Positions 42,092-52,289 of a stretch of 64,000 nucleotides of DNA are shown here, piece by piece; the first letter of the stretch is position 1, and the number at the start of each line of letters is the position of its first letter. The position numbers were made by a program, and so were the translations under genes. Source of the DNA: RZYY01 sp036794825 (GTDB lineage: Bacteria; Bacteroidota; Bacteroidia; Bacteroidales; 4484-276); contig DAIRGA010000027.1 of assembly GCA_036794825.1 (NCBI GenBank), positions 1 to 64,000 of the forward strand. Direction: 5' to 3'. The notes below the pieces were generated by a model. That model saw only the letters and a list, made by a program, of their open reading frames with translations. It was not told where the DNA came from and ran no database searches.

Positions 42092-42967
42092 ATGAGAACA
42101 AAACACTATTTTTTCCTTGCAATTATTTTCATCTTTTCTACGGCTTTAAAAACAGACAAACCAGCCTATATTCTATATGATCTGAAAGGCAAAAACGTAA
42201 AATATAAAAACCTGTATAACGATGCCATGAAAGCCGATGTAATCCTTTTCGGCGAGCTGCACAATAACCCTATAAGTCACTGGCTGCAACTGGAATTGAC
42301 CATGGATATACACAATGAGTTAGGCGCAAATCTGATTTTGGCAGCCGAGATGTTTGAAGCGGATGACCAGCTTCTTCTCGACGAATATATAAGCGGAACC
42401 ATAAGGCAACGCAACTTTGAAGACGAAGCCAAATTGTGGAAAAACTACACCACCGATTATAAGCCTTTGGTGGAATTTGCCAAAACAAATAATCTGAAAT
42501 TTGTGGCAGGCAATATACCGCGCAGATACGCTTCGGTTGTCCACCAGAGAGGCTTTGAAGCACTGGAAGCACTGCCGGATGATGCAAAGAGATATATCGC
42601 CCCTCTTCCAATAGCTTATGACCCCGAACTTCCGGGTTATAAAGGCATGATAGAAATGATGGGGGGAATGGGCGCCGGCCATGCCAACGACAACCTTCCG
42701 AAAGCCCAGGCTATTAAAGATGCCACGATGGCTCATTTCATCCTGCAGAACCTGAAGCCCGGCACCAAAGTGATCCATTACCACGGAACCTATCATTCCA
42801 ACAACTTCGAAGGGATATACTGGTACCTCAAAAACCATAACCCCAACCTCAACATTCTCACGATTGCTTCGGTGGAACAGGAGGAAATTGACAGTCTGGC
42901 CGCAGAAAACGCAAAACTGGCCGATTATACCATCTGCGTGCCGGTTACGATGACAAAGACACATTAA
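42092..42967 (+). CDS. ChaN-family haem-binding-like protein
   Basis: Predicted secreted protein of 291 residues with an N-terminal hydrophobic signal (HYFFLAIIFIFSTALKTDKP; no clear lipobox Cys). The core matches ChaN/PF04187 (Tiki/TraB-like fold): VILFGELHNNPISHWLQ with the conserved E-x-H, ANLILAAEMFEADDQLLLDE, FVAGNIPRRYASVV and VIHYHGTYHSNN. ChaN of Campylobacter binds haem. Family proteins also include hydrolase-like members. Its substrate here is unknown. It is the last gene of the cdd-thioesterase-ChaN run and is followed by REP-like repeats. Confidence 0.85.
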   Translation: MRTKHYFFLAIIFIFSTALKTDKPAYILYDLKGKNVKYKNLYNDAMKADVILFGELHNNPISHWLQLELTMDIHNELGANLILAAEMFEADDQLLLDEYISGTIRQRNFEDEAKLWKNYTTDYKPLVEFAKTNNLKFVAGNIPRRYASVVHQRGFEALEALPDDAKRYIAPLPIAYDPELPGYKGMIEMMGGMGAGHANDNLPKAQAIKDATMAHFILQNLKPGTKVIHYHGTYHSNNFEGIYWYLKNHNPNLNILTIASVEQEEIDSLAAENAKLADYTICVPVTMTKTH

Positions 42968-42981
42968 GGATTTACATTTTT

Positions 42982-43145
42982 GCGATAGTATCGCTTCGCG
43001 CGATCCTATCGCTATTTTTTTATCAATCGATTTGTGTTTAGCGATAGGATCACTTAGAGTGATACTATCACTGCCAAAAAGCAGCCGGAGCAGAGATGTT
43101 CCGGCTGTTTTATTGTCATAGTATGGCTCTCAGCCATCCTATGAC
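42982..43145. repeat. Composite REP-like palindromes upstream of kinase operon
   Basis: Three hairpins in a row. REP-a: GCGATAG-type 31-mers at 42982-43012 and 43041-43071. A CAGCCGGA/TCCGGCTG stem with T-run at 43082-43111, terminator-like. REP-b: a GTCATAG...CTATGAC 31-mer at 43115-43145. Each 31-mer is a near-perfect palindrome with one central-arm mismatch and a 3-5 base loop. The same three parts occur after the kinase operon at 59511-60002. Confidence 0.85.
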
Positions 43146-43173
43146 TACCATCGGAATTTTCTCTATTTAGCGA

Positions 43174-43310
43174 GTGCCAGAAAACTCCCAAAAATAGATT
43201 TTCAACGATTTATTTACCCCAACCTAAAGGGAGTAAATCGTTGAAAATCATTGCTCCCTTAAGGGATGGGGAAAACAATGATTTTCAACATTAAGAGTTT
43301 TCTGGCTGGC
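43174..43310. mobile_element. MITE-like element, 137 bp, with 11-bp target duplication
   Basis: The direct repeat CTATTTAGCGA (43163-43173 and 43311-43321) flanks a 137-bp segment whose ends are inverted (GCCAGAAAACTC/GAGTTTTCTGGC). Inside are two long perfect hairpins: one with GATTTTCAACGATTTA and its complement, the other with TTGAAAATCATTG and CAATGATTTTCAA. The TTGAAAATC block belongs to both, so the arms can pair alternatively. It codes for nothing. The duplication suggests insertion into REP-derived DNA. Confidence 0.65.
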
Positions 43311-43324
43311 ACTATTTAGCGATG

Positions 43325-43391
43325 AGGCTGTCTCAAAAGTCTGTTATTAACCCGAAGCGTTGAAAATCCAAATGAAAGACTTTTGAGACGG
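43325..43391. mobile_element. 67-bp MITE-like segment with IS-like ends
   Basis: Ends GGCTGTCTCAAAAGTCT and AGACTTTTGAGACGGC are inverted with one mismatch. The words resemble IS terminal repeats common in Bacteroidota. Only 33 bases lie between. It could be a solo remnant of an insertion sequence or a strong terminator. Confidence 0.5.
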
Positions 43392-43934
43392 CTACTTGAT
43401 CTAAACCAACTCACCAGTTGGCTTTAAAGGTTATTGTTTTCATTTTCGATCCTGCGCAGTAGGGAGAAGCTGCAACGAAAACCCGGAAATCTGAACCATG
43501 GAAAGCCCCGCCAATTTCAGGCACTTTGGCGGATGCGCAAATAGAATGAAAAAGGGTAGATCACTCATTCAGAGTGGTATGGCGACCATGGTTGTTTATT
43601 CAAAAAGAACAATCTATTTGCCTTACCTGCTAACCGGGTAGTAGCAGACCAAAAAATCTAAATCAGCAATGACACCGGATTAACTTTTTAAAAGCCATCC
43701 GGTGAAAAATTTTTTTACACAAAAAGTTGATTTTAGGCGCTTTCAGCCACATTTACCGATAACCTCAATTATTTTTGTCTTAAGTCTTATTTCCGGATTG
43801 AAAATCTTTTATTTTTGCTGATTTTCAATTTGTAAACGACAAAAAAAGCGCTAGTGTGGTTCTCTTATGAAATTCGCTACACCACCCGGCATTATTGAGC
43901 CTTGAGTAAAAATAATTCAACATATTCATCTCTC
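43392..43934. other. Upstream region of kinase operon, no supported gene
   Basis: About 540 bases with no coding frame I can support. It probably holds the promoter for the giant kinase operon. The segment 43800-43870 is very AT-rich. I found no clear -33/-7 pair or known operator. Confidence 0.4.
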
Positions 43935-46900
43935 ATGAAGGACAACTTTTTCAAAACCCTGATCGCCAATTCACCATTTGGATTTGCTTATCACAAGATT
44001 CTGCTCAACGAAGCAGGCGACCCGGTGGATTATGAATTTCTGGAAGTGAACAAAGCATTTGAGGAGCTCACAGGTCTTAAAGTAGCCGGGATTGCAGGCA
44101 AAAAGGTTTCAGATGTATTGCATGGTATTCGGCAGAGTAGCTTCAATTGGGTCGCTTTCTTTGGAAAAGTTGCCCTTGAAGGTGGAGAGGAGGTTTTCGA
44201 ACAATATTCTGAACCGCTCAATCGGTGGTACAAAGTGCAGGCTTATTCGCCGGAAAAATACTATTTTGCAACAGTTTTTACCGATATCACGGCCGAAAAG
44301 GTTCAGTCAGAGAGGCTGTCAAAAACCGAAAAACGATACCGCGGCTTAATTGAATCGCAAAGCGACCTTATCGTTCGGGTTGACAATCAGAACCGTTTCA
44401 CTTTTGTGAATGATGCTTATTGCCGCACTTTTGGAAAAACTCCTGAAGAGTTGATCGGAAATAGCTTTTTCCCATTGGTGCATGAAGACGACCGTGAAGC
44501 AACCGCAAAAACACTGGAACAGCTGAAAACAGCCCCTTACCGGTGCTACATTGAACAGCGCGCCATGACTGTGAATGGCTGGCGGTGGCTGGCATGGGAA
44601 GATAATGCCATCCTCGATGAAAAGGGATCAATTCTTGAAGTGCAAGGCGTTGGAAGGGACATTACCCTTCAGAAAGAAAACGAAGAATCACTCAGTAAAC
44701 AGGCCGCTTCATTACAAGCACTTATATCGGGTACTCCTGCCGTGATATATTCTTTTAAAATGAAAGATGGATTACCGGATGCGCATTACATCTCCGAAAA
44801 TGTGAAACATGTGTTGGGTTACGCCCCTGAGGACTTTTACCACAACTTTGCATTCTGGCGATCGTGCATCCATCCCGATGATATGGCAAAACTTGCTGCA
44901 AGACTGAGCCAGGAAACCTCCTTTTTGATACCTGGCCAGCAGGGAACATCAGAATACCGTTTTAAGGACAGCAGCGGAAATTACAGGTGGATTTCTGACC
45001 GGCATAAAACCATCAGCAGCAACACAGGCGAAACTGAAGTCGTCGGAGTTTGGTTTGACGTGACAGAGGAAAAACAAAAAACTGAGGAACTCAATCAATA
45101 CAAGCAACGGCTTACCCTGGCCCAGACATTTGCCAAAACCGGCTCATGGGAATATGACATTGAGACCGGAAAGCTTTTCTGGTCGAAAGAATGTGAAGCG
45201 CTCTTTGGACTTAAAGAAGGAACATTCGAAGGAACTTTTGAAGATTTTCTCAAACGTGTGCATCCCGACGACAGGAATTATGTATTGAGCGTTAATAATC
45301 CAATCACCGAATTGAAAGAAGGCATACCGCTGAGTTACGAGCACCGGATCATCCATGCAGGCGGCAACGTGATCTGGGTAAAAGAAACGGCAGGCGTGGT
45401 GAATGACCATACCGGTGCACCGTTGAAAATAATTGGATTTATAGCAGATATCACCCAGCAAAAAATTGCTGAAGAAGCCATTGAAAATGAAGAGAAACTA
45501 CAACAAATCGTGAACAATATCAATGGGGTGTTCTGGCTGCGTTCTGCCGATCGTTTCGAAATGTTGTATGTAAGCCCGTCAATAGAGCCTCTGTTCGGAA
45601 TTACCCAGCAGGAACTATACGCTAATCCATATGCTTTCACCGATGCCGTGCATCGCGACGACAAAGAGAAAGTGGGTAAAGCATTGGCGACATTTTTAAA
45701 AACCGGCGTTTTCAGTGAAGAATACCGTATTGTGAAACCGGATGGTGAAATCCGGTGGATGGCTTCCAATGCATTTCCGGTTAAGAATGAAACAGGCGAA
45801 ACCATCAGGTTTGCAGGTATCGTAAACGACATAACCAAACAGAAAGAAAGCGAAATTGCGGAAAGGGAACACGGCGAAAAACTCAACGCCCTGATCGAAG
45901 CCATGCCGGATATCTATTTTATGATGGACAGGCAGGGCGTCTATCATGATGTGATTACTGCCGATCCTTCGAAACTTCTAGTTCCACCTGAAATGGTCAT
46001 CGGGCGAAACATTGCTGATTTCTTTGAAACTCACGAAGTAGAGCGTCAATTGGGTTATTATGAAATTTGTTTGAATGAGCAAAGACTGGTAACATTTGAA
46101 TACGAGCTGTTGATCGAAAACAAGCCGATGTATTTTGAAGCCAGGCTAAGCCCTGTAAATGATGAAATGTTGCTGGCCGTTGTTCGCGATATTACACAAC
46201 AAAAACAATTGGCAGAAGATCTTAGAAATGAACTGGAATTTCGGGAATTTCTGTTCGAAACCAATAAGGACGGCATGGTGATTTTCGATGACGATCATAA
46301 AGTAATAGATGTAAACACCGAATTCTGCCAAATGCTCGGCTACACTTCCGATGAAATGAAGCAGCTACACACCTGGGATTTTGATTCTCTGCTTGACGAA
46401 AATAAGGTTAGAGACGAATTTAATCCTGAGGGTGAAATTTTCAGTACTTTTGAGTCGGTGCATCGCCGCAAAGACGGTTCAACTTATGATGTGGAGGTAA
46501 GCGCCAGAAGTATCCGCTGGAAAGGGCAGCGACTGGTGGTGTGTTCCTGTCGCGACATCACCGAAAGAATTGCCGCGGCTAAACAGTTGGAAGCCAGTGG
46601 AAAAAAATACAGGCAACTTGTCGAAAGCATTAATGATGTGTTGTTTACCCTTGATGAAAAGGGAACTATAACCTATATGAGCCCCGTGGTAAAAAGCCTT
46701 ACCGGTTTTGAAGCAGAGAAATATACCGGCGCTCATTTCTCCGAATTTATTCATCCGGAGCATCTCGATGAAATCATGAACGAATTCTATCAGTTAAAAT
46801 TCGGAAAAACCCATCCCTCCGAGTATCGTATCCTTACAAAATCGGGCGAAGATGTGTGGGTGAAAAGTCATACAAAACCGGGTGTGAATGAATACGGACA

Positions 46901-49900
46901 AATCGAATATCGCGGTATCGCACAAAACATTACTGAATCGCGGAAAGCAGCCATAGAGATTAAAGAAAGCGAAGAGAAATACCGCATGCTGTTCAATGCC
47001 AATAAAGACAGCATCTCAATTTTCTATCTGAGCGAGGATGGGCAGCCTTCTGATTTTATTGAGATGAATGAAGCCGGATCACAAATTACCGGTTATGACA
47101 GGGAGGAACTGCTTAAAATGAAAGTAAGCGACATTGAAGTTCCGGCTTCTGCTGCTGAAGTAGCCGAGAGGATCAAAATCCTGAAAGAAAAAGGCGAAGC
47201 CAGCTTTGAATCCAAATTAAAGAAAAAGAATAGAGAATTGATTGACATCGAGGCAAAAGCATTGCTTATAAGTTATAATAACCGCCCGGCGTTGCTCAAT
47301 ATAACCAGAGATATTACCACGCGTAAGAAAGCCGCGAATGAATTACGCACCACTGCTGATAGGCTTCGGCTGGCTAATATGGCAACCAACGATGTGATTT
47401 GGGATTGGGATGTAATCCGGGATACCCAACAATGGAACGAAGCTGGAACAAAAGTTTTTGGATGGACTGAAATTGTTGAACGACCGGTAAATGCGCATTG
47501 GTGGGTAGAAAGAGTACACCCGGATGACCAGCTTAGGGTACATGACTCTTTCTTTGCGGTTGTAAATAATCCCAAACTTAATGTATGGTCTGACGAGTAC
47601 CGCTTCCTCAAAACCGACAATACCTATGCGTATGTTATGGATCGGGGTCATGTGCTGCGCGACATCGAAGGAAATACTGTAAGAATGGTTGGTGCAATGC
47701 AGGATATTACCGAACGTAAGCGCGCTGAGGAATCACTACGAAAATCAGAAGAATACCACCGTCAGCAGACCTCTTTCCAGAGGGTCTTAATGGATATCTC
47801 CAACTCTTACATCAACGTTGTTGAAGAAGATTTTGATAAAATCATCAATCAGTCCTTAGCCGAACTTGGTCAGTATATGAATGCTGACCGTTGCTATATT
47901 TTTGCTCTTGACTACAATCATGAGATAGCAAAAAACACACACGAGTGGTGTGCCGATGGCATCGAACCCCAAATAGATCGGCTCCAAAACACTCCATTTG
48001 AAGTGTTTCCTGAATTGCTTCCAAAATTCAGGAAGGGTGAAAGCATTTATATAAATGATGTGCTGCAGCTTGCGGATGAGGACAGCCTAAGACAACTCCT
48101 GGAGCCACAGGGTATTAAAAGCATGATTGCCGTACCGGTGATGAAAGAAGGTGAGTGTAACGGATTTCTCGGCTTCGATTCTGTGCGCCACCATCACGTT
48201 TACACCAAAACCGAGGAAAACCTCCTGAGGGTTTTCTCCCGGATGCTTACCGATGTCCAGTTGCGCCTCGATTACGAGAGGCAGATTCGCCTAAGTAACG
48301 AAAAATACCGGATCGTAGCCGACAACACTATTAGCTGGGAGTTCTGGGAATCGCCCGATGGGGAATTTCTGTACAACTCGCCATCCTGCGAAAAAATTAC
48401 CGGATTCAAACCACACGAACTGGAAAAAAATTACGAATTATTCCTTGCTATGATCCATCCCGACGACCGCGAATCCTACAGGAATCATCAGCATGAAATT
48501 TCTGAGGAACGTAAATTGCGGAATCTTCATTTCAGAATCATCAAACCAGATGGCGGAATCAGGCACATTGAGCATCAGTGCCTCGCAGTTTTTTCATCCG
48601 ACGGCGCCTACATGGGAATCAGAGGAAGTAATACCGATATTACCGAAAGGATACAAGCAGAAGAGATGGTTCGCCAAAGCCGTGCACTGCTAAATACGTC
48701 TCAGCAACTCGCCCACGTTGGGGGCTGGGAATGGGATGTCGAGGACGAGACAATGACCTGGACTGATGAGACTTACCACATTCATAAAATTGACCCTGAT
48801 TCCACGATGCCTGGTTCGCCTGAGCACATCAAAATGAGCACAAAATGCTATGATCCGGACGATCGCAAGGTTATCGAATCTGCTTTCCTTCGTTGTGCCA
48901 AAGAGGGGATTGCTTACGATCTGGAGTTCCCTTTGACTCAGACCGACGGCTGCCGTATCTGGATCCGCACTATGGGAAAGGCTGTTATGAGCGGCAATCG
49001 TGTGGTTAAAGTTACCGGAACTATTATGGATATCACCGAGCGTAAGCAGGCCGAAGAAGAGATTTTGCTTGGCAAGCAGCGGCTTGAATCCTTCCTCGGT
49101 ATCAGCCGCACTATGACCGAAACGTTGGAAATGGAGAAAATCATGCAAATTATCGTTGACAATGCCACACGAGTCATGGGGCTGGGTAGCGGCGCCATTT
49201 ACCTGAAAACTGACGAAAAAACGATTAAACTGGCAGCCACAACCCCGGCACTTCCAACTGATTTTCCTGATGAACTTCGAATTGCGCACATTAATAATCA
49301 TCCGCATATTGCGAGATCATTGGCAACCGGCCGCTATGTTTTAATACCCGATGCCCTAAACGCAGAACTCACTGAAGCCGAGGAGGAAATTGTAAAAATC
49401 AGAGTACTAAGAACAAATTTGTATTTGCCGGTGCGGCTCAGGGAAAAATCTCTTGGAATATTAATATTATCATCAGTAAATGATACATACGATTTCTCCG
49501 AAGACGAAATCCACTTGTTGCAGGGATTTGCCAACCAGGCTGCGAATGTTATTGATAATGTGAACAATTATGAGAGATTGAAGAGCTATGCGGAAGAACT
49601 CGAAAGGGAGATTTTGCAGCGCAAGGAAGCCGAAAAAGCGCTGCGTGAGAGCGAGTATTTTGCCAATGCTATTGCCGACAATACTCCTGCACTGACCTAT
49701 CTGTGGGACGTTCAATCGAACAAAAACATCTGGAGCAATCGGCTATATAAAGATTACTTTGAACCGTTTTCGTCGGAAGGCAACTACCTGACCATGCAAG
49801 ATATAGAAAGAATTTTTCATCCTGGTGATTTTGCTTTGCTGTATGACAAGACGCTCGAAATGATTGCTAATAAGGAAATATCAACATGCCAGCTCGAAAT

Positions 49901-52289
49901 TAGACACAAAACCAATCAGGGCTGGAAATGGATGAATGCAATATCCTCTGTTTTTAAAATGGATGAAAACGGAATAGCAACGCAAATACTTGGCGCACTC
50001 TTCGATATTAACGATCGCAAGCGTGCTGAGGAGGTCATCAAACAAAATGAAGAGCGTTTCAGGCAGGTTGCCGAAACCAATCAAACCGTTATTTGGGAAC
50101 TCGATATTAATTATATTTTTTCATACGTAAGCCCGATATCAGGGGAAATCTGGGGCTATAAACCTGAAGACCTGGTGGGCAAGGTTTGCTACTTCGACCT
50201 GCATCCGGATAAAGGACGCGAGGCTTTTATCGAAGAAACCATGAGGTTCGTGAAAGAAACCGGTTCGTTCCGCGATTTTCTTAACCCCATCCAGAAACCT
50301 GATGGCAGCATTATCTGGGCATCCTCCAACGGGCGGCCGGTGCTTGATGAGCACGGCAATATTGCCGGTTACCGGGGTTCCGACCAGGATGTAACCGATC
50401 GTATCAATGCGGAAAAAGAGCTGCGTAAGTTCAAAACCATCTCCGACCAGGCCAATTATGGAACAGCAATCGTTGACCTTGAAGGGAATGTAATTTATGT
50501 AAATGATCATTTTGCACAAATGCATGGTTGGGCTGCAAATGACCTGCTGGGAAGGAACCTCACTGTTTTTCATAACGAGGAGCAACTCCCGCAGGTTTAT
50601 AGTTTACTCGGAATATTAAAAGCTGAAGGCAGTTTTTCGGCACAGGAAGTTGACCATGCAAGAAAAGATGGTTCTGTTTTCACCGCCCTGATGAATGCAT
50701 CGGTTATTTTTAATGAAAAAGGTGAACCTTTATTCATGACTACAACGGCTATTGATATCACTGAGATCAAAGCAGCCAGGCTGGATTTGCTGAAACTCAC
50801 CCAGGCGGTGGTACAAAGTCCCGTTAGTATCATTATTACCGATACAAATGGTATAATTGAATATGTGAATCCGGCTTTTACCAAAATAAGTGGTTATCAT
50901 TCAGAGGAAGTAATAGGGCAACATACACGGATTTTCAATTCAGGTCGCCATTCGGCTGAAATATTTGAAGAACTGTGGAGTGTTATTCATGAAGGAAAAA
51001 CCTGGCAGGGAGAACTTTTGAACAAAAAGAAAAACGGTGAACTTTACTGGGAAAAAGCGACCATCACATCCATACGTAACGAACAGGGCGATATGATTAG
51101 ATTTTTGGCCATTAAGGAAGACATCAGCGAGCAAAAAAAACTGATGGAAGACCTGATCATCGCTAAAGAAAAAGCCGAAGAGAGCAACCGACTGAAGACT
51201 GCTTTTATGAACAACATTTCGCATGAGGTGCGCACCCCGCTCAACGGCATTCTGGGATTTGGTAGTATTATTATGGATGGGGATATAAATCATGAGGAAA
51301 AACTTAACTACTTTCAGTTTATAAAGAAAAACAGCGACCGCCTGCAGCAAACCATCACCGATATAATGGACATTTCGGAGTTGAAGGCCGGAACCCTGAA
51401 ACCCAACATATCAGAAGTAAACGTGCATACCATCCTGACGAAATTGCACGAAAGAACCACTGCACTTTGTTCACAGAGGAACATTCTGGTAACCATGGAG
51501 ATACCTGACGAATACAGGAACACTACCCTGATTACCGATGAAGAGTTGTTTGGTAAAATTCTGATCCAGCTTCTCAACAACGCTGAGAAATTTACTCAAC
51601 ACGGCAGAATTATTCTTGGCATGGAAATCCTGCAGAACGAAGCAAAGTTTTTTGTAAAGGACACCGGGCAGGGGATTTCTTCCGATAAACTGGATATGAT
51701 ATTCGAACCCTTCATGCAGGAGGACAACTCAACAACCCGGGGACACGAGGGTTCAGGCCTCGGGCTTGCCATTGCCAGGGGGATGGTGGAATTACTCGGA
51801 GGTAAGATATGGGTTGAATCAGAGAAAAATGCAGGTTCTGTGTTTTATTTCACGCTGCCGCTGCGCTTTGGAAAAACAAAACCCGAAGCTGCAAAAACCA
51901 TAATGCATCAGCCCGGGTCAACCAAACCACTGATTCTGATTGCAGAGGATGACCACTCCAACTATCTGTTTATCAAAGCAGTGCTGCAAAAAGGCGGATA
52001 CAATACCCTTCACGCGGTAAACGGAGAGGAAGCAGTGAAAATGTGCCGTGATTATCCGGAAATCACGTTAATTCTTATGGACATCAAAATGCCGGTAATG
52101 AACGGAATAGAGGCGATGAAAATAATAAGGGAGTTTATGCCGGAAATACCCATTATTGCTACAACTGCCTACGCACAGACGGGCGATAAGCACCGGTTTA
52201 TATCCGAAGGATGCAACGATTACCTCTCAAAACCCATGAACTTATCCGATTTAAAAGCGATACTTGCAAAATGGACTACTAACTTATGA
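43935..52289 (+). CDS. Giant multi-PAS hybrid sensor histidine kinase 1
   Basis: Cytoplasmic (no TM) hybrid kinase of about 2784 residues from the ATG at 43935; an in-frame TTG at 43902 would add 11. I count about 16 PAS/PAC units, each ending in a DITE/DITQ-like PAC motif. Two GAF domains lie at about 1275-1450 and 1713-1885. HisKA follows (FMNNISHEVRTPLNG, His near 2430), then HATPase_c (DTGQGISSDKLDMIFEPFMQ, GSGLGLAIARG) and a receiver (LILMDIKMPVMNG, Asp near 2714). PAS units bear similarity to each other, indicating internal duplication. The stop overlaps the second kinase start as ATGA. Ligands of the PAS domains are unknown. No DNA-binding partner lies adjacent. Confidence 0.93.
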   Translation: MKDNFFKTLIANSPFGFAYHKILLNEAGDPVDYEFLEVNKAFEELTGLKVAGIAGKKVSDVLHGIRQSSFNWVAFFGKVALEGGEEVFEQYSEPLNRWYKVQAYSPEKYYFATVFTDITAEKVQSERLSKTEKRYRGLIESQSDLIVRVDNQNRFTFVNDAYCRTFGKTPEELIGNSFFPLVHEDDREATAKTLEQLKTAPYRCYIEQRAMTVNGWRWLAWEDNAILDEKGSILEVQGVGRDITLQKENEESLSKQAASLQALISGTPAVIYSFKMKDGLPDAHYISENVKHVLGYAPEDFYHNFAFWRSCIHPDDMAKLAARLSQETSFLIPGQQGTSEYRFKDSSGNYRWISDRHKTISSNTGETEVVGVWFDVTEEKQKTEELNQYKQRLTLAQTFAKTGSWEYDIETGKLFWSKECEALFGLKEGTFEGTFEDFLKRVHPDDRNYVLSVNNPITELKEGIPLSYEHRIIHAGGNVIWVKETAGVVNDHTGAPLKIIGFIADITQQKIAEEAIENEEKLQQIVNNINGVFWLRSADRFEMLYVSPSIEPLFGITQQELYANPYAFTDAVHRDDKEKVGKALATFLKTGVFSEEYRIVKPDGEIRWMASNAFPVKNETGETIRFAGIVNDITKQKESEIAEREHGEKLNALIEAMPDIYFMMDRQGVYHDVITADPSKLLVPPEMVIGRNIADFFETHEVERQLGYYEICLNEQRLVTFEYELLIENKPMYFEARLSPVNDEMLLAVVRDITQQKQLAEDLRNELEFREFLFETNKDGMVIFDDDHKVIDVNTEFCQMLGYTSDEMKQLHTWDFDSLLDENKVRDEFNPEGEIFSTFESVHRRKDGSTYDVEVSARSIRWKGQRLVVCSCRDITERIAAAKQLEASGKKYRQLVESINDVLFTLDEKGTITYMSPVVKSLTGFEAEKYTGAHFSEFIHPEHLDEIMNEFYQLKFGKTHPSEYRILTKSGEDVWVKSHTKPGVNEYGQIEYRGIAQNITESRKAAIEIKESEEKYRMLFNANKDSISIFYLSEDGQPSDFIEMNEAGSQITGYDREELLKMKVSDIEVPASAAEVAERIKILKEKGEASFESKLKKKNRELIDIEAKALLISYNNRPALLNITRDITTRKKAANELRTTADRLRLANMATNDVIWDWDVIRDTQQWNEAGTKVFGWTEIVERPVNAHWWVERVHPDDQLRVHDSFFAVVNNPKLNVWSDEYRFLKTDNTYAYVMDRGHVLRDIEGNTVRMVGAMQDITERKRAEESLRKSEEYHRQQTSFQRVLMDISNSYINVVEEDFDKIINQSLAELGQYMNADRCYIFALDYNHEIAKNTHEWCADGIEPQIDRLQNTPFEVFPELLPKFRKGESIYINDVLQLADEDSLRQLLEPQGIKSMIAVPVMKEGECNGFLGFDSVRHHHVYTKTEENLLRVFSRMLTDVQLRLDYERQIRLSNEKYRIVADNTISWEFWESPDGEFLYNSPSCEKITGFKPHELEKNYELFLAMIHPDDRESYRNHQHEISEERKLRNLHFRIIKPDGGIRHIEHQCLAVFSSDGAYMGIRGSNTDITERIQAEEMVRQSRALLNTSQQLAHVGGWEWDVEDETMTWTDETYHIHKIDPDSTMPGSPEHIKMSTKCYDPDDRKVIESAFLRCAKEGIAYDLEFPLTQTDGCRIWIRTMGKAVMSGNRVVKVTGTIMDITERKQAEEEILLGKQRLESFLGISRTMTETLEMEKIMQIIVDNATRVMGLGSGAIYLKTDEKTIKLAATTPALPTDFPDELRIAHINNHPHIARSLATGRYVLIPDALNAELTEAEEEIVKIRVLRTNLYLPVRLREKSLGILILSSVNDTYDFSEDEIHLLQGFANQAANVIDNVNNYERLKSYAEELEREILQRKEAEKALRESEYFANAIADNTPALTYLWDVQSNKNIWSNRLYKDYFEPFSSEGNYLTMQDIERIFHPGDFALLYDKTLEMIANKEISTCQLEIRHKTNQGWKWMNAISSVFKMDENGIATQILGALFDINDRKRAEEVIKQNEERFRQVAETNQTVIWELDINYIFSYVSPISGEIWGYKPEDLVGKVCYFDLHPDKGREAFIEETMRFVKETGSFRDFLNPIQKPDGSIIWASSNGRPVLDEHGNIAGYRGSDQDVTDRINAEKELRKFKTISDQANYGTAIVDLEGNVIYVNDHFAQMHGWAANDLLGRNLTVFHNEEQLPQVYSLLGILKAEGSFSAQEVDHARKDGSVFTALMNASVIFNEKGEPLFMTTTAIDITEIKAARLDLLKLTQAVVQSPVSIIITDTNGIIEYVNPAFTKISGYHSEEVIGQHTRIFNSGRHSAEIFEELWSVIHEGKTWQGELLNKKKNGELYWEKATITSIRNEQGDMIRFLAIKEDISEQKKLMEDLIIAKEKAEESNRLKTAFMNNISHEVRTPLNGILGFGSIIMDGDINHEEKLNYFQFIKKNSDRLQQTITDIMDISELKAGTLKPNISEVNVHTILTKLHERTTALCSQRNILVTMEIPDEYRNTTLITDEELFGKILIQLLNNAEKFTQHGRIILGMEILQNEAKFFVKDTGQGISSDKLDMIFEPFMQEDNSTTRGHEGSGLGLAIARGMVELLGGKIWVESEKNAGSVFYFTLPLRFGKTKPEAAKTIMHQPGSTKPLILIAEDDHSNYLFIKAVLQKGGYNTLHAVNGEEAVKMCRDYPEITLILMDIKMPVMNGIEAMKIIREFMPEIPIIATTAYAQTGDKHRFISEGCNDYLSKPMNLSDLKAILAKWTTNL

